Positions 37,301 to 46,610 are shown, counted from the stretch's first letter. The stretch: DNA of 64,000 bases from UBA5078 sp051252515 (GCA_051252515.1 JBPOFS010000009.1:54833-118832), one strand, 5' to 3'. Translations and numbers: made by a program. The notes: generated by a model from the letters alone, not told the origin.

Positions 37301-38550
37301 CGAATAACATCGGCAAGAATATCCCACACTTCAGCTGTTTCGCGCTCAACCATCTTCTTAGCGGCTTTGATAGTAGTGGCCAAACCACGACGCTCAAGCT
37401 TACCGAAAATAAAGGGCTTAAAGAGCTCAAGTGCCATTTTCTTAGGCAAACCACACTGATGAAGCTTAAGTGTTGGTCCAACCACGATTACCGAACGGCC
37501 AGAGTAATCAACACGCTTACCTAGTAGATTCTGACGGAAACGGCCTTGCTTACCTTTGATCATGTCAGCCAAAGATTTCAAAGGACGCTTGTTAGAGCCT
37601 GTAATCGCACGGCCACGACGACCGTTATCTAGCAATGCATCAACGGCTTCCTGCAACATACGCTTTTCGTTGCGTACGATGATATCAGGCGCGTTAAGGT
37701 CCAGAAGACGCTTAAGACGGTTATTACGGTTGATCACTCGACGATATAGATCGTTCAGGTCAGACGTCGCAAAACGGCCGCCATCCAGAGGAACCAAAGG
37801 ACGCAAATCAGGTGGCAGAATTGGCAATACAGTCAACACCATCCACTCTGGCTTATTGCCCGAATCTGCAAATGCTTCTAGCAATTTAAGACGCTTAGAA
37901 AGCTTCTTCAACTTAGTTTCAGAGTTTGTTTGCGGAATCTCTTCACGCAAGCGCAACACTTCAGCATCAACATCCATATCTTTCATGAGCTGTTGCACGG
38001 CTTCGGCGCCCATCTTGGCGTCGAACTCATCGCTAAACTCTTCCATCGCGTCGTAGTACTGCTCATCACTAAGCAATTGACCTTTTTCTAGAGTGGTCAT
38101 GCCTGGATCAGTTACAACAAACGATTCGAAATAAAGAATTCGTTCGATATCACGCAAGGTCATATCTAGCAACAAACCGATACGAGACGGAAGCGACTTG
38201 AGGAACCAGATGTGGGCGACAGGACTCGCCAATTCGATGTGGCCCATGCGATCACGACGCACTTTTGACAATGCCACTTCAACGCCACACTTCTCGCAGA
38301 TAACACCGCGGTGCTTAAGACGTTTGTATTTTCCGCACAAACATTCGTAATCTTTAACTGGTCCAAAGATTTTTGCGCAGAACAAGCCATCACGCTCAGG
38401 CTTGAAAGTTCGATAATTGATCGTTTCCGGCTTCTTAACTTCGCCGAATGACCAGGCGCGTATCATCTCTGGCGACGCCAGACCGATACGGATCGAGTCA
38501 AATTCATCAGATTGTGATTGGGACTTAAGTAACCCTAGCAGGTCTTTCAT
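34324..38550 (-). CDS. rpoC: RNA polymerase beta' subunit
   Basis: Beta' (1408 residues) forms the active site with beta. The N-terminal zinc ribbon (CLCGKYKRLKHRGVICEKCG), the absolutely conserved catalytic NADFDGDQMAVH, the trigger loop region GEPGTQLTMRTFHIGGAAS and the second zinc site (CETRFGICRLCYGRDLA) are all present. The length is close to E. coli (1407). It follows rpoB after 112 bases. Confidence 0.99.
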   Translation of the reverse strand: MKDLLGLLKSQSQSDEFDSIRIGLASPEMIRAWSFGEVKKPETINYRTFKPERDGLFCAKIFGPVKDYECLCGKYKRLKHRGVICEKCGVEVALSKVRRDRMGHIELASPVAHIWFLKSLPSRIGLLLDMTLRDIERILYFESFVVTDPGMTTLEKGQLLSDEQYYDAMEEFSDEFDAKMGAEAVQQLMKDMDVDAEVLRLREEIPQTNSETKLKKLSKRLKLLEAFADSGNKPEWMVLTVLPILPPDLRPLVPLDGGRFATSDLNDLYRRVINRNNRLKRLLDLNAPDIIVRNEKRMLQEAVDALLDNGRRGRAITGSNKRPLKSLADMIKGKQGRFRQNLLGKRVDYSGRSVIVVGPTLKLHQCGLPKKMALELFKPFIFGKLERRGLATTIKAAKKMVERETAEVWDILADVIREHPVLLNRAPTLHRLGIQAFEPVLIEGKAIQLHPLVCAAYNADFDGDQMAVHVPLTLEAQLEARTLMMSTNNILAPASGEPIIVPSQDVVLGLYYMTRSRVNAKGEGMVFADAAEVQRAYETGNVHLQARIKARITSTVADTEGGRTTTRSMVETTVGRVLLFNIVPAGLPFDMVNLKMTKKQISGILNACYRWVGLKETVIFADQLMYTGYKYSTRSGSSIGVNDFVIPVEKASIIAQADAEVEEIENQYASGLVTQGEKYNKVIDIWSRANDLVAKSMMDGLSTEPVINKEGKEERQESFNSVYIYADSGARGSPAQIRQLAGMRGLMARPDGSIIETPITANFREGLSVVQYFTSTHGARKGLADTALKTANSGYLTRRLVDISQDLVITEHDCGTSGGLTMRPVIEGGDIIAPLGDRVLGRVFTEAVCDETTGEVIVDAGVMVDERLVEKLDALGVDEVHVRSPITCETRFGICRLCYGRDLARGHIANVGEAIGVIAAQSIGEPGTQLTMRTFHIGGAASRATAADNVQVKTKGSVQLHNMKTVENAQGNLVVVSRSGELLVSDEGGREREKYKLPYGAMITLGKNLKVESGQVVATWDPHTHPIITEVAGKVAFANMEEGITVRRQTDEITGLSSLSVIDAAERSTAAKELRPAVTLLDVDGKELCIPGTNVPAHYFLPANAIIGIQDGVQLNIGDVIARIPQEGSKTRDITGGLPRVADLFEARKPKEPAILAEISGTISFGKETKGKRRLIITPKDGVNPIDGSSHYEALIPKWRTMTVFEGEFIEKGEVVSDGPPSPHDILRLKGVEPLAEYIVNEVQEVYRLQGVRINDKHIEVIVRQMLRKVEISFTGDSSFIKGEQVTFTQVAEENDKMREKKQVEARFDRMLLGITKASLATESFISAASFQETTRVLTEAAVTGKRDFLRGLKENVVVGRLIPAGTGLAYHEARKRAAMESASAAEGSTVSASDVEAALTEALKGEG

Positions 38551-38662
38551 TCTATATCCTCCGCCTGATGCGCAATGGCAACAGGTTTCATAAAATCACT
38601 AATTCGTTGTGTTACTTTAAAATCTAAATGCCGCCCATCGCATGGCGATGGGCGGTAACTCA

Positions 38663-41600
38663 CTACTTCTTGGATACGTCTAGATCCATATCGATAGCGA
38701 GAGATCGGATTTCTTTCAACAACACATTGAACGATTCGGGCATACCTGGCTCCATACGATGGTCGCCATCCACGATGTTCTTATACATTTTGGTACGCCC
38801 TGCGACGTCATCTGACTTCACTGTGAGCATTTCCTGAAGTGTATAAGCTGCGCCGTAAGCTTCTAGCGCCCACACTTCCATTTCCCCGAAACGCTGTCCA
38901 CCGAACTGCGCTTTACCACCCAGCGGCTGCTGAGTAACAAGGCTATAAGAACCAGTAGAACGCGCATGCATCTTATCGTCTACAAGGTGGTTCAGTTTCA
39001 GCATATACATAATGCCGACTGTGACCTGTCGATCAAACGACTCACCGGTACGACCATCATAAAGTGTGACCTGACCACTTTCGTCCATTCCTGCTAGCTT
39101 AAGCATTTGCTTAATCTCAGACTCTGCAGCACCGTCGAACACTGGCGTAGCCATCGGCACACCTTTACGCAAGTTATGCGCAAGTTCCATGATCTCGTCA
39201 TCACTAAAGGAATCAAGATCTTCTTTCTTCGTTCCTACAGAGTTGTAGATTTCGTCAAGCAGCTTTCGAACTTCTGCCACTTTACGTTTCTCTTCCAACA
39301 TAACATTGATGCGATCACCAAGGCCTTTAGCTGCCGCGCCCAAATGCGTTTCTAGCACCTGACCCACGTTCATACGAGAAGGAACACCAAGCGGGTTAAG
39401 TACTACATCCACTGGGTTGCCTGTTTCGTCATACGGCATGTCTTCTACAGGCATAATCACAGAGATCACACCCTTGTTACCATGACGTCCAGCCATTTTG
39501 TCGCCTGGCTGAATGCGACGCTTGATCGCTAGATAGACTTTAACGATTTTCAGCACACCAGGAGCTAGATCATCACCTTGAGTCAGCTTGCGCTTCTTAT
39601 CTTCAAAGCGGTCATCTAGATCAACACGACGCTCTTTCAACTGCTCTTCTGCACGCTCGAGTTGCTTGTTCAGCTCCTCTTCGTTCAAACGCAGCTTGAA
39701 CCATTCATCATGAGCAAGCCCATCAAGATAGTCTGCAGTCAGAGTAGCGCCTTTCTTCAAGCCTGGGCCGCCCGCAACTGTTTTATCCAACAAAGCTGCA
39801 CGTAGACGATGGAACGTAGCGCCCTCAACGATTCTAAATTCATCGTTGATGTCTTTACGAACTTTAGCCAATTGAGCTCGCTCAATTTCAAGAGCACGCT
39901 GATCTTTCTCCAAGCCATCACGCGTAAAGACCTGCACGTCAATGACGGTGCCTTTCACACTTGTTGGTACTCGAAGCGAAGTGTCTTTAACATCAGACGC
40001 TTTCTCACCAAAGATTGCGCGTAATAGTTTTTCTTCTGGTGTTAGCTGCGTTTCGCCCTTAGGCGTCACTTTACCCACCAAGATATCGCCGCCGTTTACT
40101 TCAGCGCCGATGAATACAACACCGGATTCGTCAAGCTTGCTTAACGCGCCTTCGCCTACGTTAGGAATATCCGCTGTAATTTCTTCAGAGCCAAGCTTCG
40201 TATCACGAGCCACACAGGTCAGTTCCTGAATATGGATCGTTGTTAGCCTGTCCTCTTTAACAACACGCTCAGAGATCAAGATCGAATCTTCGAAGTTGTA
40301 ACCATTCCAAGGCATAAACGCGATACGCATATTCTGACCAAGCGCCAGCTCACCGATATCAACCGATGGTCCGTCTGCAAGAATATCGCCACGTTGAATA
40401 ACCTCACCTTGCTTAACCAATGGTTGCTGGTTAATACAAGTATTCTGGTTAGAACGGGTGTATTTAGTAAGGTTGTAGATATCCACACCCGCCTCACCCG
40501 CTTCAGTCTCCTCGTCACGCACTCGTACAATAATACGAGATGCATCAACGCTTTCGATTACGCCACCGTGCTCTGCAACTACGCAAACACCAGAGTCGCC
40601 TGCAACGTTACGCTCTAGACCTGTTCCCACCAACGGCTTTTCAGCTCGTAGCGTTGGAACGGCCTGACGTTGCATGTTTGAACCCATCAATGCACGGTTA
40701 GCATCGTCGTGCTCAAGGAACGGAATCAATGCCGCCGCCACAGATACCATCTGCTGAGGCGCCACATCCATATAGTTAATTTGGTCACGTGGCATAAGTG
40801 TCGTTTCACCGTTGTGACGCACTGTCACTAGGTTTTCGACAAAACCACCGTTTGCATCCAATCCAGCACTAGCCTGTGCAATAACAAATTCGCTCTCATC
40901 AATAGCAGACAAGAAATCGATTTCGTTAGTCACGCGGTTATTAACTACTTTGCGGTAAGGGCTCTCAAGGAAACCATAAGAATTGGTACGCGCATAAGTT
41001 GCTAGTGAGTTGATCAGACCAATGTTCGGACCTTCCGGAGTCTCAATAGGACATACACGGCCGTAGTGAGTAGGGTGAACGTCACGTACTTCAAAGCCAG
41101 CACGTTCACGAGTAAGACCACCAGGTCCTAGAGCAGAAACACGACGCTTATGCGTCACTTCTGATAGCGGATTATTTTGATCCATGAACTGAGACAACTG
41201 GCTTGAGCCAAAGAACTCTTTGATTGCTGCTGCCACCGGCTTAGCGTTAATCATGTCTTGTGGCATTAAGCCTTCTGAGTCAGCCATGCTTAAGCGTTCT
41301 TTTACAGCTCGCTCAACACGTACTAAACCAACTCGGAATTGGTTCTCGGCCATTTCGCCAACAGAACGAATACGACGGTTACCTAGGTGATCGATATCAT
41401 CGACCACACCGAAGCCGTTACGAATAGCGACTAAAGTTTTAAGCACATCCACGATATCGCTAGTGCTCAATACTGGCGAGCCTTCGCTCTCAGCACGACC
41501 GAGACGACGGTTAAACTTCATACGCCCTACGGACGAAAGATCGTAACGCTCGGACGAGAAGAATAGGTTTGAGAAAAGGTTCTCTGCAGAATCTTTAGTG

Positions 41601-42748
41601 GGCGGCTCGCCTGGGCGCATCATTCGGTAGATTTCAACCAGCGCTTCTAGACGGTTCGTTGTTGAGTCAACACGTAAGGTGTCAGAAACGAACGGACCAC
41701 AGTCAAGATCATTTGTGAAGATTGTCTCAAACGCTTTCACGCCTGATTCAAGTAACACTGTGACCGTTTCTTGCGTCATCAATGTGTTGCACTCAAGAAT
41801 GATCTCGCCTGTATCAGCATTGATAACATCTTTCGCGAGCGACTTGCCGTGCAAGAACTCAGACGTAACCTTTAGCTCTGTAAGCTTCGCTTTCTCCATC
41901 TGGCGGATATGACGAGCTGTAATACGACGACCTTCTTCAACAATTAACTCGCCCTTCTTATCAGTAATCGGGAAGTTCATCACTTCGCCGCGAAGACGTG
42001 AAGGTACGACGTCTAGCAGAATCTCTGATTCTTTGCTGGAAATCTTGTAAGTATCATTCTCGTAGAAAATTCCCAAGATTTCTTGAGAAGTGAACTCGAG
42101 AGCACGCAACAATACAGTTGCTGGCAGCTTACGGCGTCTATCAATACGCACGTATACCATGTCTTTTGGATCAAATTCGAAATCCAACCATGAGCCACGG
42201 TAAGGAATGATGCGAGCAGAATAAAGCAGTTTGCCCGAGCTGTGAGTCTTGCCTTTATCGTGGTCGAAGAACACACCAGGCGAGCGATGCAATTGCGATA
42301 CTACAACACGCTCGGTGCCGTTAATCACAAATGTACCACTGTCAGTCATCACAGGGATCTCACCCATGTAGACTTCTTGTTCTTTAATATCTTTGATTGT
42401 CTGCGTAGTGGATTCTTTATCAAAAAGAATCAGACGCACTTTAACGCGCAGAGAAACGGAATAAGTAATGCCGCGCAGCTGACATTCTTTAACGTCAAAC
42501 GCGGGCTTGCCTAGATCGTAGCTTACATATTCGAGTATCGCTTTCCCAGAATAGCTGACGATAGGGAACACAGACTTGAACGCAGCGTGCAGACCTTGCT
42601 CGAGCCGGTCAGTCGGAGATACATCAGCTTGAGTAAATTGACGAAATGAATCAATCTGAGTAGACAAAAGATATGGTATATCCATTGCGCTTGGCAATTT
42701 ACCAAAGTCTTTACGGATACGTTTTTTTTCTGTATACGAATAGGCCAT
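38663..42748 (-). CDS. rpoB: RNA polymerase beta subunit
   Basis: Beta is 1361 residues from the ATG at 42748. The frame is open 13 codons further, but the ATG has a TAGGAAAAG binding site and gives the family start MAYSYTEKKRIRKDFGKL. The rifampicin pocket reads SSQLSQFMDQNNPLSEVTHK and then RRVSALGPGG, wild type at the usual resistance positions, so sensitivity is predicted. The conserved catalytic-domain block GQRFGEMEVWALEAYGAAYT is near the C-terminus. It is cotranscribed with rpoC. Confidence 0.99.
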   Translation of the reverse strand: MAYSYTEKKRIRKDFGKLPSAMDIPYLLSTQIDSFRQFTQADVSPTDRLEQGLHAAFKSVFPIVSYSGKAILEYVSYDLGKPAFDVKECQLRGITYSVSLRVKVRLILFDKESTTQTIKDIKEQEVYMGEIPVMTDSGTFVINGTERVVVSQLHRSPGVFFDHDKGKTHSSGKLLYSARIIPYRGSWLDFEFDPKDMVYVRIDRRRKLPATVLLRALEFTSQEILGIFYENDTYKISSKESEILLDVVPSRLRGEVMNFPITDKKGELIVEEGRRITARHIRQMEKAKLTELKVTSEFLHGKSLAKDVINADTGEIILECNTLMTQETVTVLLESGVKAFETIFTNDLDCGPFVSDTLRVDSTTNRLEALVEIYRMMRPGEPPTKDSAENLFSNLFFSSERYDLSSVGRMKFNRRLGRAESEGSPVLSTSDIVDVLKTLVAIRNGFGVVDDIDHLGNRRIRSVGEMAENQFRVGLVRVERAVKERLSMADSEGLMPQDMINAKPVAAAIKEFFGSSQLSQFMDQNNPLSEVTHKRRVSALGPGGLTRERAGFEVRDVHPTHYGRVCPIETPEGPNIGLINSLATYARTNSYGFLESPYRKVVNNRVTNEIDFLSAIDESEFVIAQASAGLDANGGFVENLVTVRHNGETTLMPRDQINYMDVAPQQMVSVAAALIPFLEHDDANRALMGSNMQRQAVPTLRAEKPLVGTGLERNVAGDSGVCVVAEHGGVIESVDASRIIVRVRDEETEAGEAGVDIYNLTKYTRSNQNTCINQQPLVKQGEVIQRGDILADGPSVDIGELALGQNMRIAFMPWNGYNFEDSILISERVVKEDRLTTIHIQELTCVARDTKLGSEEITADIPNVGEGALSKLDESGVVFIGAEVNGGDILVGKVTPKGETQLTPEEKLLRAIFGEKASDVKDTSLRVPTSVKGTVIDVQVFTRDGLEKDQRALEIERAQLAKVRKDINDEFRIVEGATFHRLRAALLDKTVAGGPGLKKGATLTADYLDGLAHDEWFKLRLNEEELNKQLERAEEQLKERRVDLDDRFEDKKRKLTQGDDLAPGVLKIVKVYLAIKRRIQPGDKMAGRHGNKGVISVIMPVEDMPYDETGNPVDVVLNPLGVPSRMNVGQVLETHLGAAAKGLGDRINVMLEEKRKVAEVRKLLDEIYNSVGTKKEDLDSFSDDEIMELAHNLRKGVPMATPVFDGAAESEIKQMLKLAGMDESGQVTLYDGRTGESFDRQVTVGIMYMLKLNHLVDDKMHARSTGSYSLVTQQPLGGKAQFGGQRFGEMEVWALEAYGAAYTLQEMLTVKSDDVAGRTKMYKNIVDGDHRMEPGMPESFNVLLKEIRSLAIDMDLDVSKK

Positions 42749-42941
42749 TAGTGCTTTTCCTAACAAGTGTGTACTTAACTCAGCCACATGAAACCACTTA
42801 GCATTGCGCGCTTAAGCATTTCGAGCTGAAAGTACTTGTCTGAACTTTAGTCCACGTAATGTGGACAACCCCGCCACCGAATAAAATCTCTTACAAAATC
42901 AGTTTTATAAACGCTATTGGCTAAAATTAGAAAGCACCAAA

Positions 42942-42968
42942 ATCGGACAGGGGAAAACCCTGCCCGAT
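42942..42968 (-). terminator. Attenuator-type hairpin between rplL and rpoB
   Basis: An 11-bp imperfect GC-rich stem (ATCGGGCAGGG with CCCCTGTCCGAT on the minus strand) has a four-base loop and only a short T-run. It lies 29 bases after the rplL stop. The same place in E. coli holds a partial terminator that lets about one transcript in five pass into rpoB. The same role here is an inference from position and structure. Confidence 0.75.
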
Positions 42969-42996
42969 TCCAGTGTTCTATTGCTTACGCAATGTC

Positions 42997-43371
42997 TTAC
43001 TTAAGCTCAACAGTTGCGCCGGCTTCTTCTAGATCTTTCTTCGCAGCTTCGGCTTCAGCCTTGTTTGCGCCTTCTTTCAAAGTAGAAGGAGCGCCGTCTA
43101 CCATGTCCTTAGCTTCTTTCAAGCCAAGACCAGTGATAGTACGTACTACTTTAATGACATTTACTTTCTTTTCGCCAACGGCTGTAAGAACGATGTCAAA
43201 TTCAGTTTTTTCTTCAGCTGCTTCAGCTGACGCTGCTGCAGGTGCTGCTGCCGCTACTGCTGCTGCAGCAGAAACACCGAACTTTTCTTCCATTGCTGAA
43301 ACAAGTTCTACTACGTCCATTACTGACATTTCAGCAATAGCATTCAAGATATCATCTTTAGATAGAGCCAT
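42997..43371 (-). CDS. rplL: 50S ribosomal protein L7/L12
   Basis: L7/L12 (124 residues) forms the stalk that recruits translation GTPases. The N-terminal dimerisation domain (MALSKDDILNAIAEMSVMDV), an alanine-rich hinge near residues 35-52 and the C-terminal domain (KTIRE-like block VIKVVRTITGLGLKEAKDMV) are all clear. It follows rplJ by 56 bases. Confidence 0.99.
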   Translation of the reverse strand: MALSKDDILNAIAEMSVMDVVELVSAMEEKFGVSAAAAVAAAAPAAASAEAAEEKTEFDIVLTAVGEKKVNVIKVVRTITGLGLKEAKDMVDGAPSTLKEGANKAEAEAAKKDLEEAGATVELK

Positions 43372-43427
43372 GACTCATATCTCCTATTAACAAATTAATT
43401 TAAAAACGGTTTAATCAAAAATAAGAA

Positions 43428-43958
43428 TTACGCTGCTTCTTTCTTTTGGTCGCGAACTGCTGCAACAACACGAGTAACCTTTGAAGGCACGTCGTTGAAT
43501 GTTCTTGTCAGTTTCGTTATCGGGCCAAGCATTACACTCATAAGCATAGAAACCGCCTGATCGTAGGTCGGTAGACTTGCCAATGCGTCTAGTTGGTCAG
43601 CGCCTAATAATTTTCCACCAATAGAGAGTGCCTTGATCTCGAACTTGTCATTGCCTTTAGCAAAATCCTTGAGCACGCGTGCTGCGGCGCCTGGATCTTC
43701 CATTGCAAATGCCAAAATCGTAGGACCAACGAGAGCGTCTTTCATGCAGTCAAAGTCTGTGTTCTCTACTGCTTTTTTAAGCAGGGTATTACGTACAACC
43801 CGTAGATATACATTGTTTTGACGTGCAACTTTACGTAGCTCTGTAAGGTCGCTCACAGTAACGCCGCGATAATCGGCGAGCACTGCGGACAAAGCACTAG
43901 TAGCAGCTTCATTGACTTCCGAGACGATTTGCTTTTTGTCTTCTAGTCTAATAGCCAC
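43428..43958 (-). CDS. rplJ: 50S ribosomal protein L10
   Basis: L10 (176 residues) anchors L7/L12 dimers to the ribosome, and in E. coli represses its own operon by binding the leader. The N-terminus RLEDKKQIVSEVNEAA and the block VSDLTELRKVARQNNVYLRV are typical. The C-terminal L12-binding helix is present. A 250-base untranslated gap lies upstream. Confidence 0.98.
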   Translation of the reverse strand: MAIRLEDKKQIVSEVNEAATSALSAVLADYRGVTVSDLTELRKVARQNNVYLRVVRNTLLKKAVENTDFDCMKDALVGPTILAFAMEDPGAAARVLKDFAKGNDKFEIKALSIGGKLLGADQLDALASLPTYDQAVSMLMSVMLGPITKLTRTFNDVPSKVTRVVAAVRDQKKEAA

Positions 43959-43984
43959 TAGCTTAACTCCTGATTCGGGTTCCG

Positions 43985-44200
43985 TTGCCGGCCCCCATAT
44001 TAGTGAACCCCGCTGCTATCAATACTTCCGTTAACAGCGGGACTTTTAACTGGTGAAGTGGATCCTCAAGCAATGCAGGATCGGGTTACACCATCTGCGT
44101 AGGGAAATTAAGTCGAGGCCTAACAAGCACCACCACACCTACGGTCTTTGATAGCCCTGCCAACGTACAAGTACGATGGCAAAACCCCAAAGTCTGTTGC
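43985..44200 (-). promoter_or_regulatory. Probable L10 leader (autoregulatory mRNA structure of rplJL)
   Basis: The 257-base gap between rplA and rplJ holds no reading frame. On the minus strand it contains the stretch CTACGCAGATGGTGTAACC, like the conserved core of L10 leaders. It also holds a long stem whose arms are CCCGCTG and CAGCGGG just before rplJ. In E. coli the L10(L12)4 complex binds such a leader and blocks translation. The call rests on position and partial motif match, not on a covariance model. Confidence 0.55.
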
Positions 44201-44215
44201 GACAATTAAGTCGTT

Positions 44216-44911
44216 TTATGCATCAATAGAAGACTGGTCGATCAAAATACCAGGCCCCATAGTGGTAGAAAGAACCACTTTTTGTACGTATACGCCCTTA
44301 GATGAAGCAGGCTTTGCTCGCTTCAAATCAGATATAAGCGCTTCGATATTGCCTTGGATAGACGCGGCATCAAAACCGACCTTACCAATGCCACCGTGGA
44401 TAATACCTTTCTTGTCTGTTCTATAACGCACTTGACCTGCTTTTGCGTTACGCACAGCCGTCGCGACGTCTGCAGTCACCGTACCCACTTTAGGGTTAGG
44501 CATTAGACCGCGTGGACCTAGAACTTGACCAAGCTTACCAACAACGCGCATCGCGTCTGGAGTAGCAATTACAACGTCAAAATCCATATTACCAGCAGCA
44601 ATGCTTTCTGCTAGATCGTCGAATCCGACGATGTCAGCACCAGCTTCTGTGGCTTTAGCGACGTTGTCGCCTTGAGCGAATACAGCAACACGAACAGTCT
44701 TACCTGTGCCGTGTGGAAGCAATGTAGAGCCGCGCACTACCTGGTCAGATTTACGTGGGTCAACGCCCAAGTTCACTGCCACATCAATAGACTCTTTGAA
44801 TTTTGATGAAGCAAATTCAGTAAGCAGGGCAACAGCCTCAGCTATTGAGTAAGTCTTGCTTGAATCGATCTTCTCAGCGATCGCTTTACTTTTTTTAGAC
44901 AATTTCGCCAT
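44216..44911 (-). CDS. rplA: 50S ribosomal protein L1
   Basis: L1 (231 residues) forms the mobile stalk at the E site, and in E. coli represses the L11 operon. The diagnostic block is the run around GRVLGPRGLMPNPKVGTV (here GQVLGPRGLMPNPKVGTV). It follows rplK by five bases and is the last gene before the rplJ leader. Confidence 0.98.
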   Translation of the reverse strand: MAKLSKKSKAIAEKIDSSKTYSIAEAVALLTEFASSKFKESIDVAVNLGVDPRKSDQVVRGSTLLPHGTGKTVRVAVFAQGDNVAKATEAGADIVGFDDLAESIAAGNMDFDVVIATPDAMRVVGKLGQVLGPRGLMPNPKVGTVTADVATAVRNAKAGQVRYRTDKKGIIHGGIGKVGFDAASIQGNIEALISDLKRAKPASSKGVYVQKVVLSTTMGPGILIDQSSIDA

Positions 44912-44916
44912 GATTC

Positions 44917-45348
44917 TTAGATCCCCTCTACATCAATACCAGCACTACGCGCGCTGCCAGCCAGTGTACGCACTGCCGCATCCATATCCGCTGCCGTGAG
45001 ATCAGGCATCTTAACTGTTGCGATCTCTTCAAGCTGCGCACGGGTGATCTTAGCGACCTTGTCCGTGTTTGGTCGGGCACTGCCTTTGGCAATTCCTACT
45101 GCCTTGCGAATCAATACGCCAGCAGGAGGTGTTTTTGTAATGAACGTAAAGCTGCGATCCGCATATACGGTAATTACGACAGGAATTGGAAGGCCTGGCT
45201 CAACGCTTTGCGTTTGCGCATTGAACGCCTTACAGAATTCCATGATGTTGACGCCACGTTGACCCAATGCAGGACCTACGGGTGGGCTAGGATTAGCTTT
45301 ACCAGCTGCAACCTGAAGCTTGATATAAGCGGTGACTTTCTTGGCCAT
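44917..45348 (-). CDS. rplK: 50S ribosomal protein L11
   Basis: L11 (143 residues) sits at the GTPase centre and is needed for the RelA stringent response. The proline-rich N-terminal block NPSPPVGPALGQRGVNIMEF and the C-terminal rRNA-binding domain end (GSARSAGIDVEG) are typical. A 170-base gap with hairpins precedes it. Confidence 0.98.
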   Translation of the reverse strand: MAKKVTAYIKLQVAAGKANPSPPVGPALGQRGVNIMEFCKAFNAQTQSVEPGLPIPVVITVYADRSFTFITKTPPAGVLIRKAVGIAKGSARPNTDKVAKITRAQLEEIATVKMPDLTAADMDAAVRTLAGSARSAGIDVEGI

Positions 45349-45375
45349 GTTTAACTTCTCCTTTAGGGTTCAAGC

Positions 45376-45395
45376 GCTAAGTCAAAAGACTTAGC
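45376..45395. other. Hairpin in the L11-L1 leader
   Basis: A perfect 8-bp inverted repeat (GCTAAGTC, loop AAAA, GACTTAGC) lies 28 bases before the rplK start. There is no T-run on the minus strand. The L11-L1 leader of E. coli carries the L1 repressor site close to the start codon, and this hairpin may be part of such a site. A second hairpin (GGACA/TGTCC) lies near 45480-45493. Confidence 0.45.
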
Positions 45396-45518
45396 TCCCC
45401 TGCGCGCCATGCTCTATAAAGCAAGACGACGACTAGTTTAATAACACGCTATGCATCACTACAAAACGTGCACACTTAGGACATGCTTGTCCGAGGAACT
45501 TCCTTGCAATCTAAACAC

Positions 45519-46052
45519 TTAAGTCTTTTCGACTTGTCCAAACTCTAACTCTACTGGCGTAGAACGCCCAAAAATCAGGACAGCAACGCGTAGACGGCTC
45601 TTCTCATAATTCACTTCTTCTACTGCACCAGTGAAATCATTGAAAGGACCATCAATAACACGCACCATTTCGCCTGGTTCGTAGATAGTTTTATGAGTCG
45701 GCTTGTCGTGACCGTCTTCAAGACGTTGTAGAATTTTGTCTGCTTCTTTCGCAGTAATGGGAGCAGGTCGCTCTGCTTTACCACCGATAAAGCCAAGCAC
45801 ACGAGGCGTTTCTTTTACTAAGTGCCACGTATCATCATTGAGTTCCATCTCGACCAACACGTAGCCAGGAAAGAACTTTCGCTCACTCTTGCGCTTTTGA
45901 CCGGCACGCATTTCGAGCACTTCTTCGGTTGGCACCAATACTTCGCCAAACAGATCTTCCATGCCCGCAAGAGCTATGCGCTCTAAAAGTGCATTCATGA
46001 CCTTCTTTTCATACCCTGAATAGGCGTGAACTACATACCAACGCTTTGCCAT
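45519..46052 (-). CDS. nusG: Transcription termination/antitermination protein NusG
   Basis: NusG (177 residues) rides on RNA polymerase and links it to the ribosome (via S10) or to Rho. The NGN domain starts KRWYVVHAYSGYEKKVMNAL. The KOW domain is PGEMVRVIDGPFNDFTGAVE. It follows secE by nine bases, the usual pairing. Confidence 0.99.
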   Translation of the reverse strand: MAKRWYVVHAYSGYEKKVMNALLERIALAGMEDLFGEVLVPTEEVLEMRAGQKRKSERKFFPGYVLVEMELNDDTWHLVKETPRVLGFIGGKAERPAPITAKEADKILQRLEDGHDKPTHKTIYEPGEMVRVIDGPFNDFTGAVEEVNYEKSRLRVAVLIFGRSTPVELEFGQVEKT

Positions 46053-46061
46053 CTGCTACCC

Positions 46062-46430
46062 CTATCCTATGATTCCAGAAACGATCGCGTTCAGTCCCGT
46101 ATCTAGCAACCAAAGAAGAAGCGCAACTACGAGGACTACTACGAGCACAATCATCGTGGTCTGAGTAGTTTCCTGGCGAGTGGGCCAGACAACTTTACGA
46201 ATTTCTGCCCTAGCATCGAGACACAAAGAGAAGAAAGCGCTGCCTTTAGCCGTTTGAACAGCCAACCAAGCTGCTGCGCCACCAAGAATCAACAAGCCAA
46301 TCGTTCTATAGAGAAGTGACTCTGCAGAGAAGTAGGAATTAGCATAAACGCCAACAACTACGAGCACAGCGACAACCATCCACTTTAGCCAATCTAACTT
46401 GTATTCCTGATCACTTATTTTTTCGGACAT
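46062..46430 (-). CDS. secE: Protein translocase subunit SecE
   Basis: SecE (122 residues from the ATG at 46430) clamps the SecY channel. Three membrane segments are visible: MVVAVLVVVGVYANSYF, TIGLLILGGAAAWLAV and MIVLVVVLVVALLLWLL. The conserved amphipathic block ARAEIRKVVWPTRQETTQTT is between the last two. The frame is open 28 codons further upstream, into the tRNA-Trp trailer, so that extension is not real. Confidence 0.97.
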   Translation of the reverse strand: MSEKISDQEYKLDWLKWMVVAVLVVVGVYANSYFSAESLLYRTIGLLILGGAAAWLAVQTAKGSAFFSLCLDARAEIRKVVWPTRQETTQTTMIVLVVVLVVALLLWLLDTGLNAIVSGIIG

Positions 46431-46516
46431 AGTATTACGAAACTCAGGTTTGCCTGGCGTCCGCCCTGATCGGCGGTAACCCCGGACTGAATCTAACGAT
46501 TTGGCCCTGCACATAA

Positions 46517-46592
46517 TGGCAGGCCAGGAGGGAATCGAACCCCCAACCTACGGTTTTGGAGACCGTCGCTCTGCCAATTGAGCTACTGGCCT
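46517..46592 (-). tRNA. tRNA-Trp (anticodon CCA)
   Basis: A 76-base cloverleaf with the CCA end encoded. The acceptor stem is AGGCCAG with CTGGCCT. The anticodon loop CTCCAAA gives CCA, and the T-arm is GGGGGTTCGATTCCCTC. It lies between tuf and secE, its usual place in gammaproteobacteria. Confidence 0.97.
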
Positions 46593-46610
46593 AAATCTTT
46601 TAGAGATAAG

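Noticed and set aside
34756..38056. Several plus-strand frames of 120-180 codons across rpoC
   Set aside because: They are antisense shadows of a strongly biased essential gene, without starts, binding sites or recognisable domains.
42917..43390. A 157-codon frame on the plus strand, alanine- and serine-rich
   Set aside because: It is antisense to rplL. Its composition is the mirror of the alanine-rich L7/L12 hinge, and it has no ribosome binding site.
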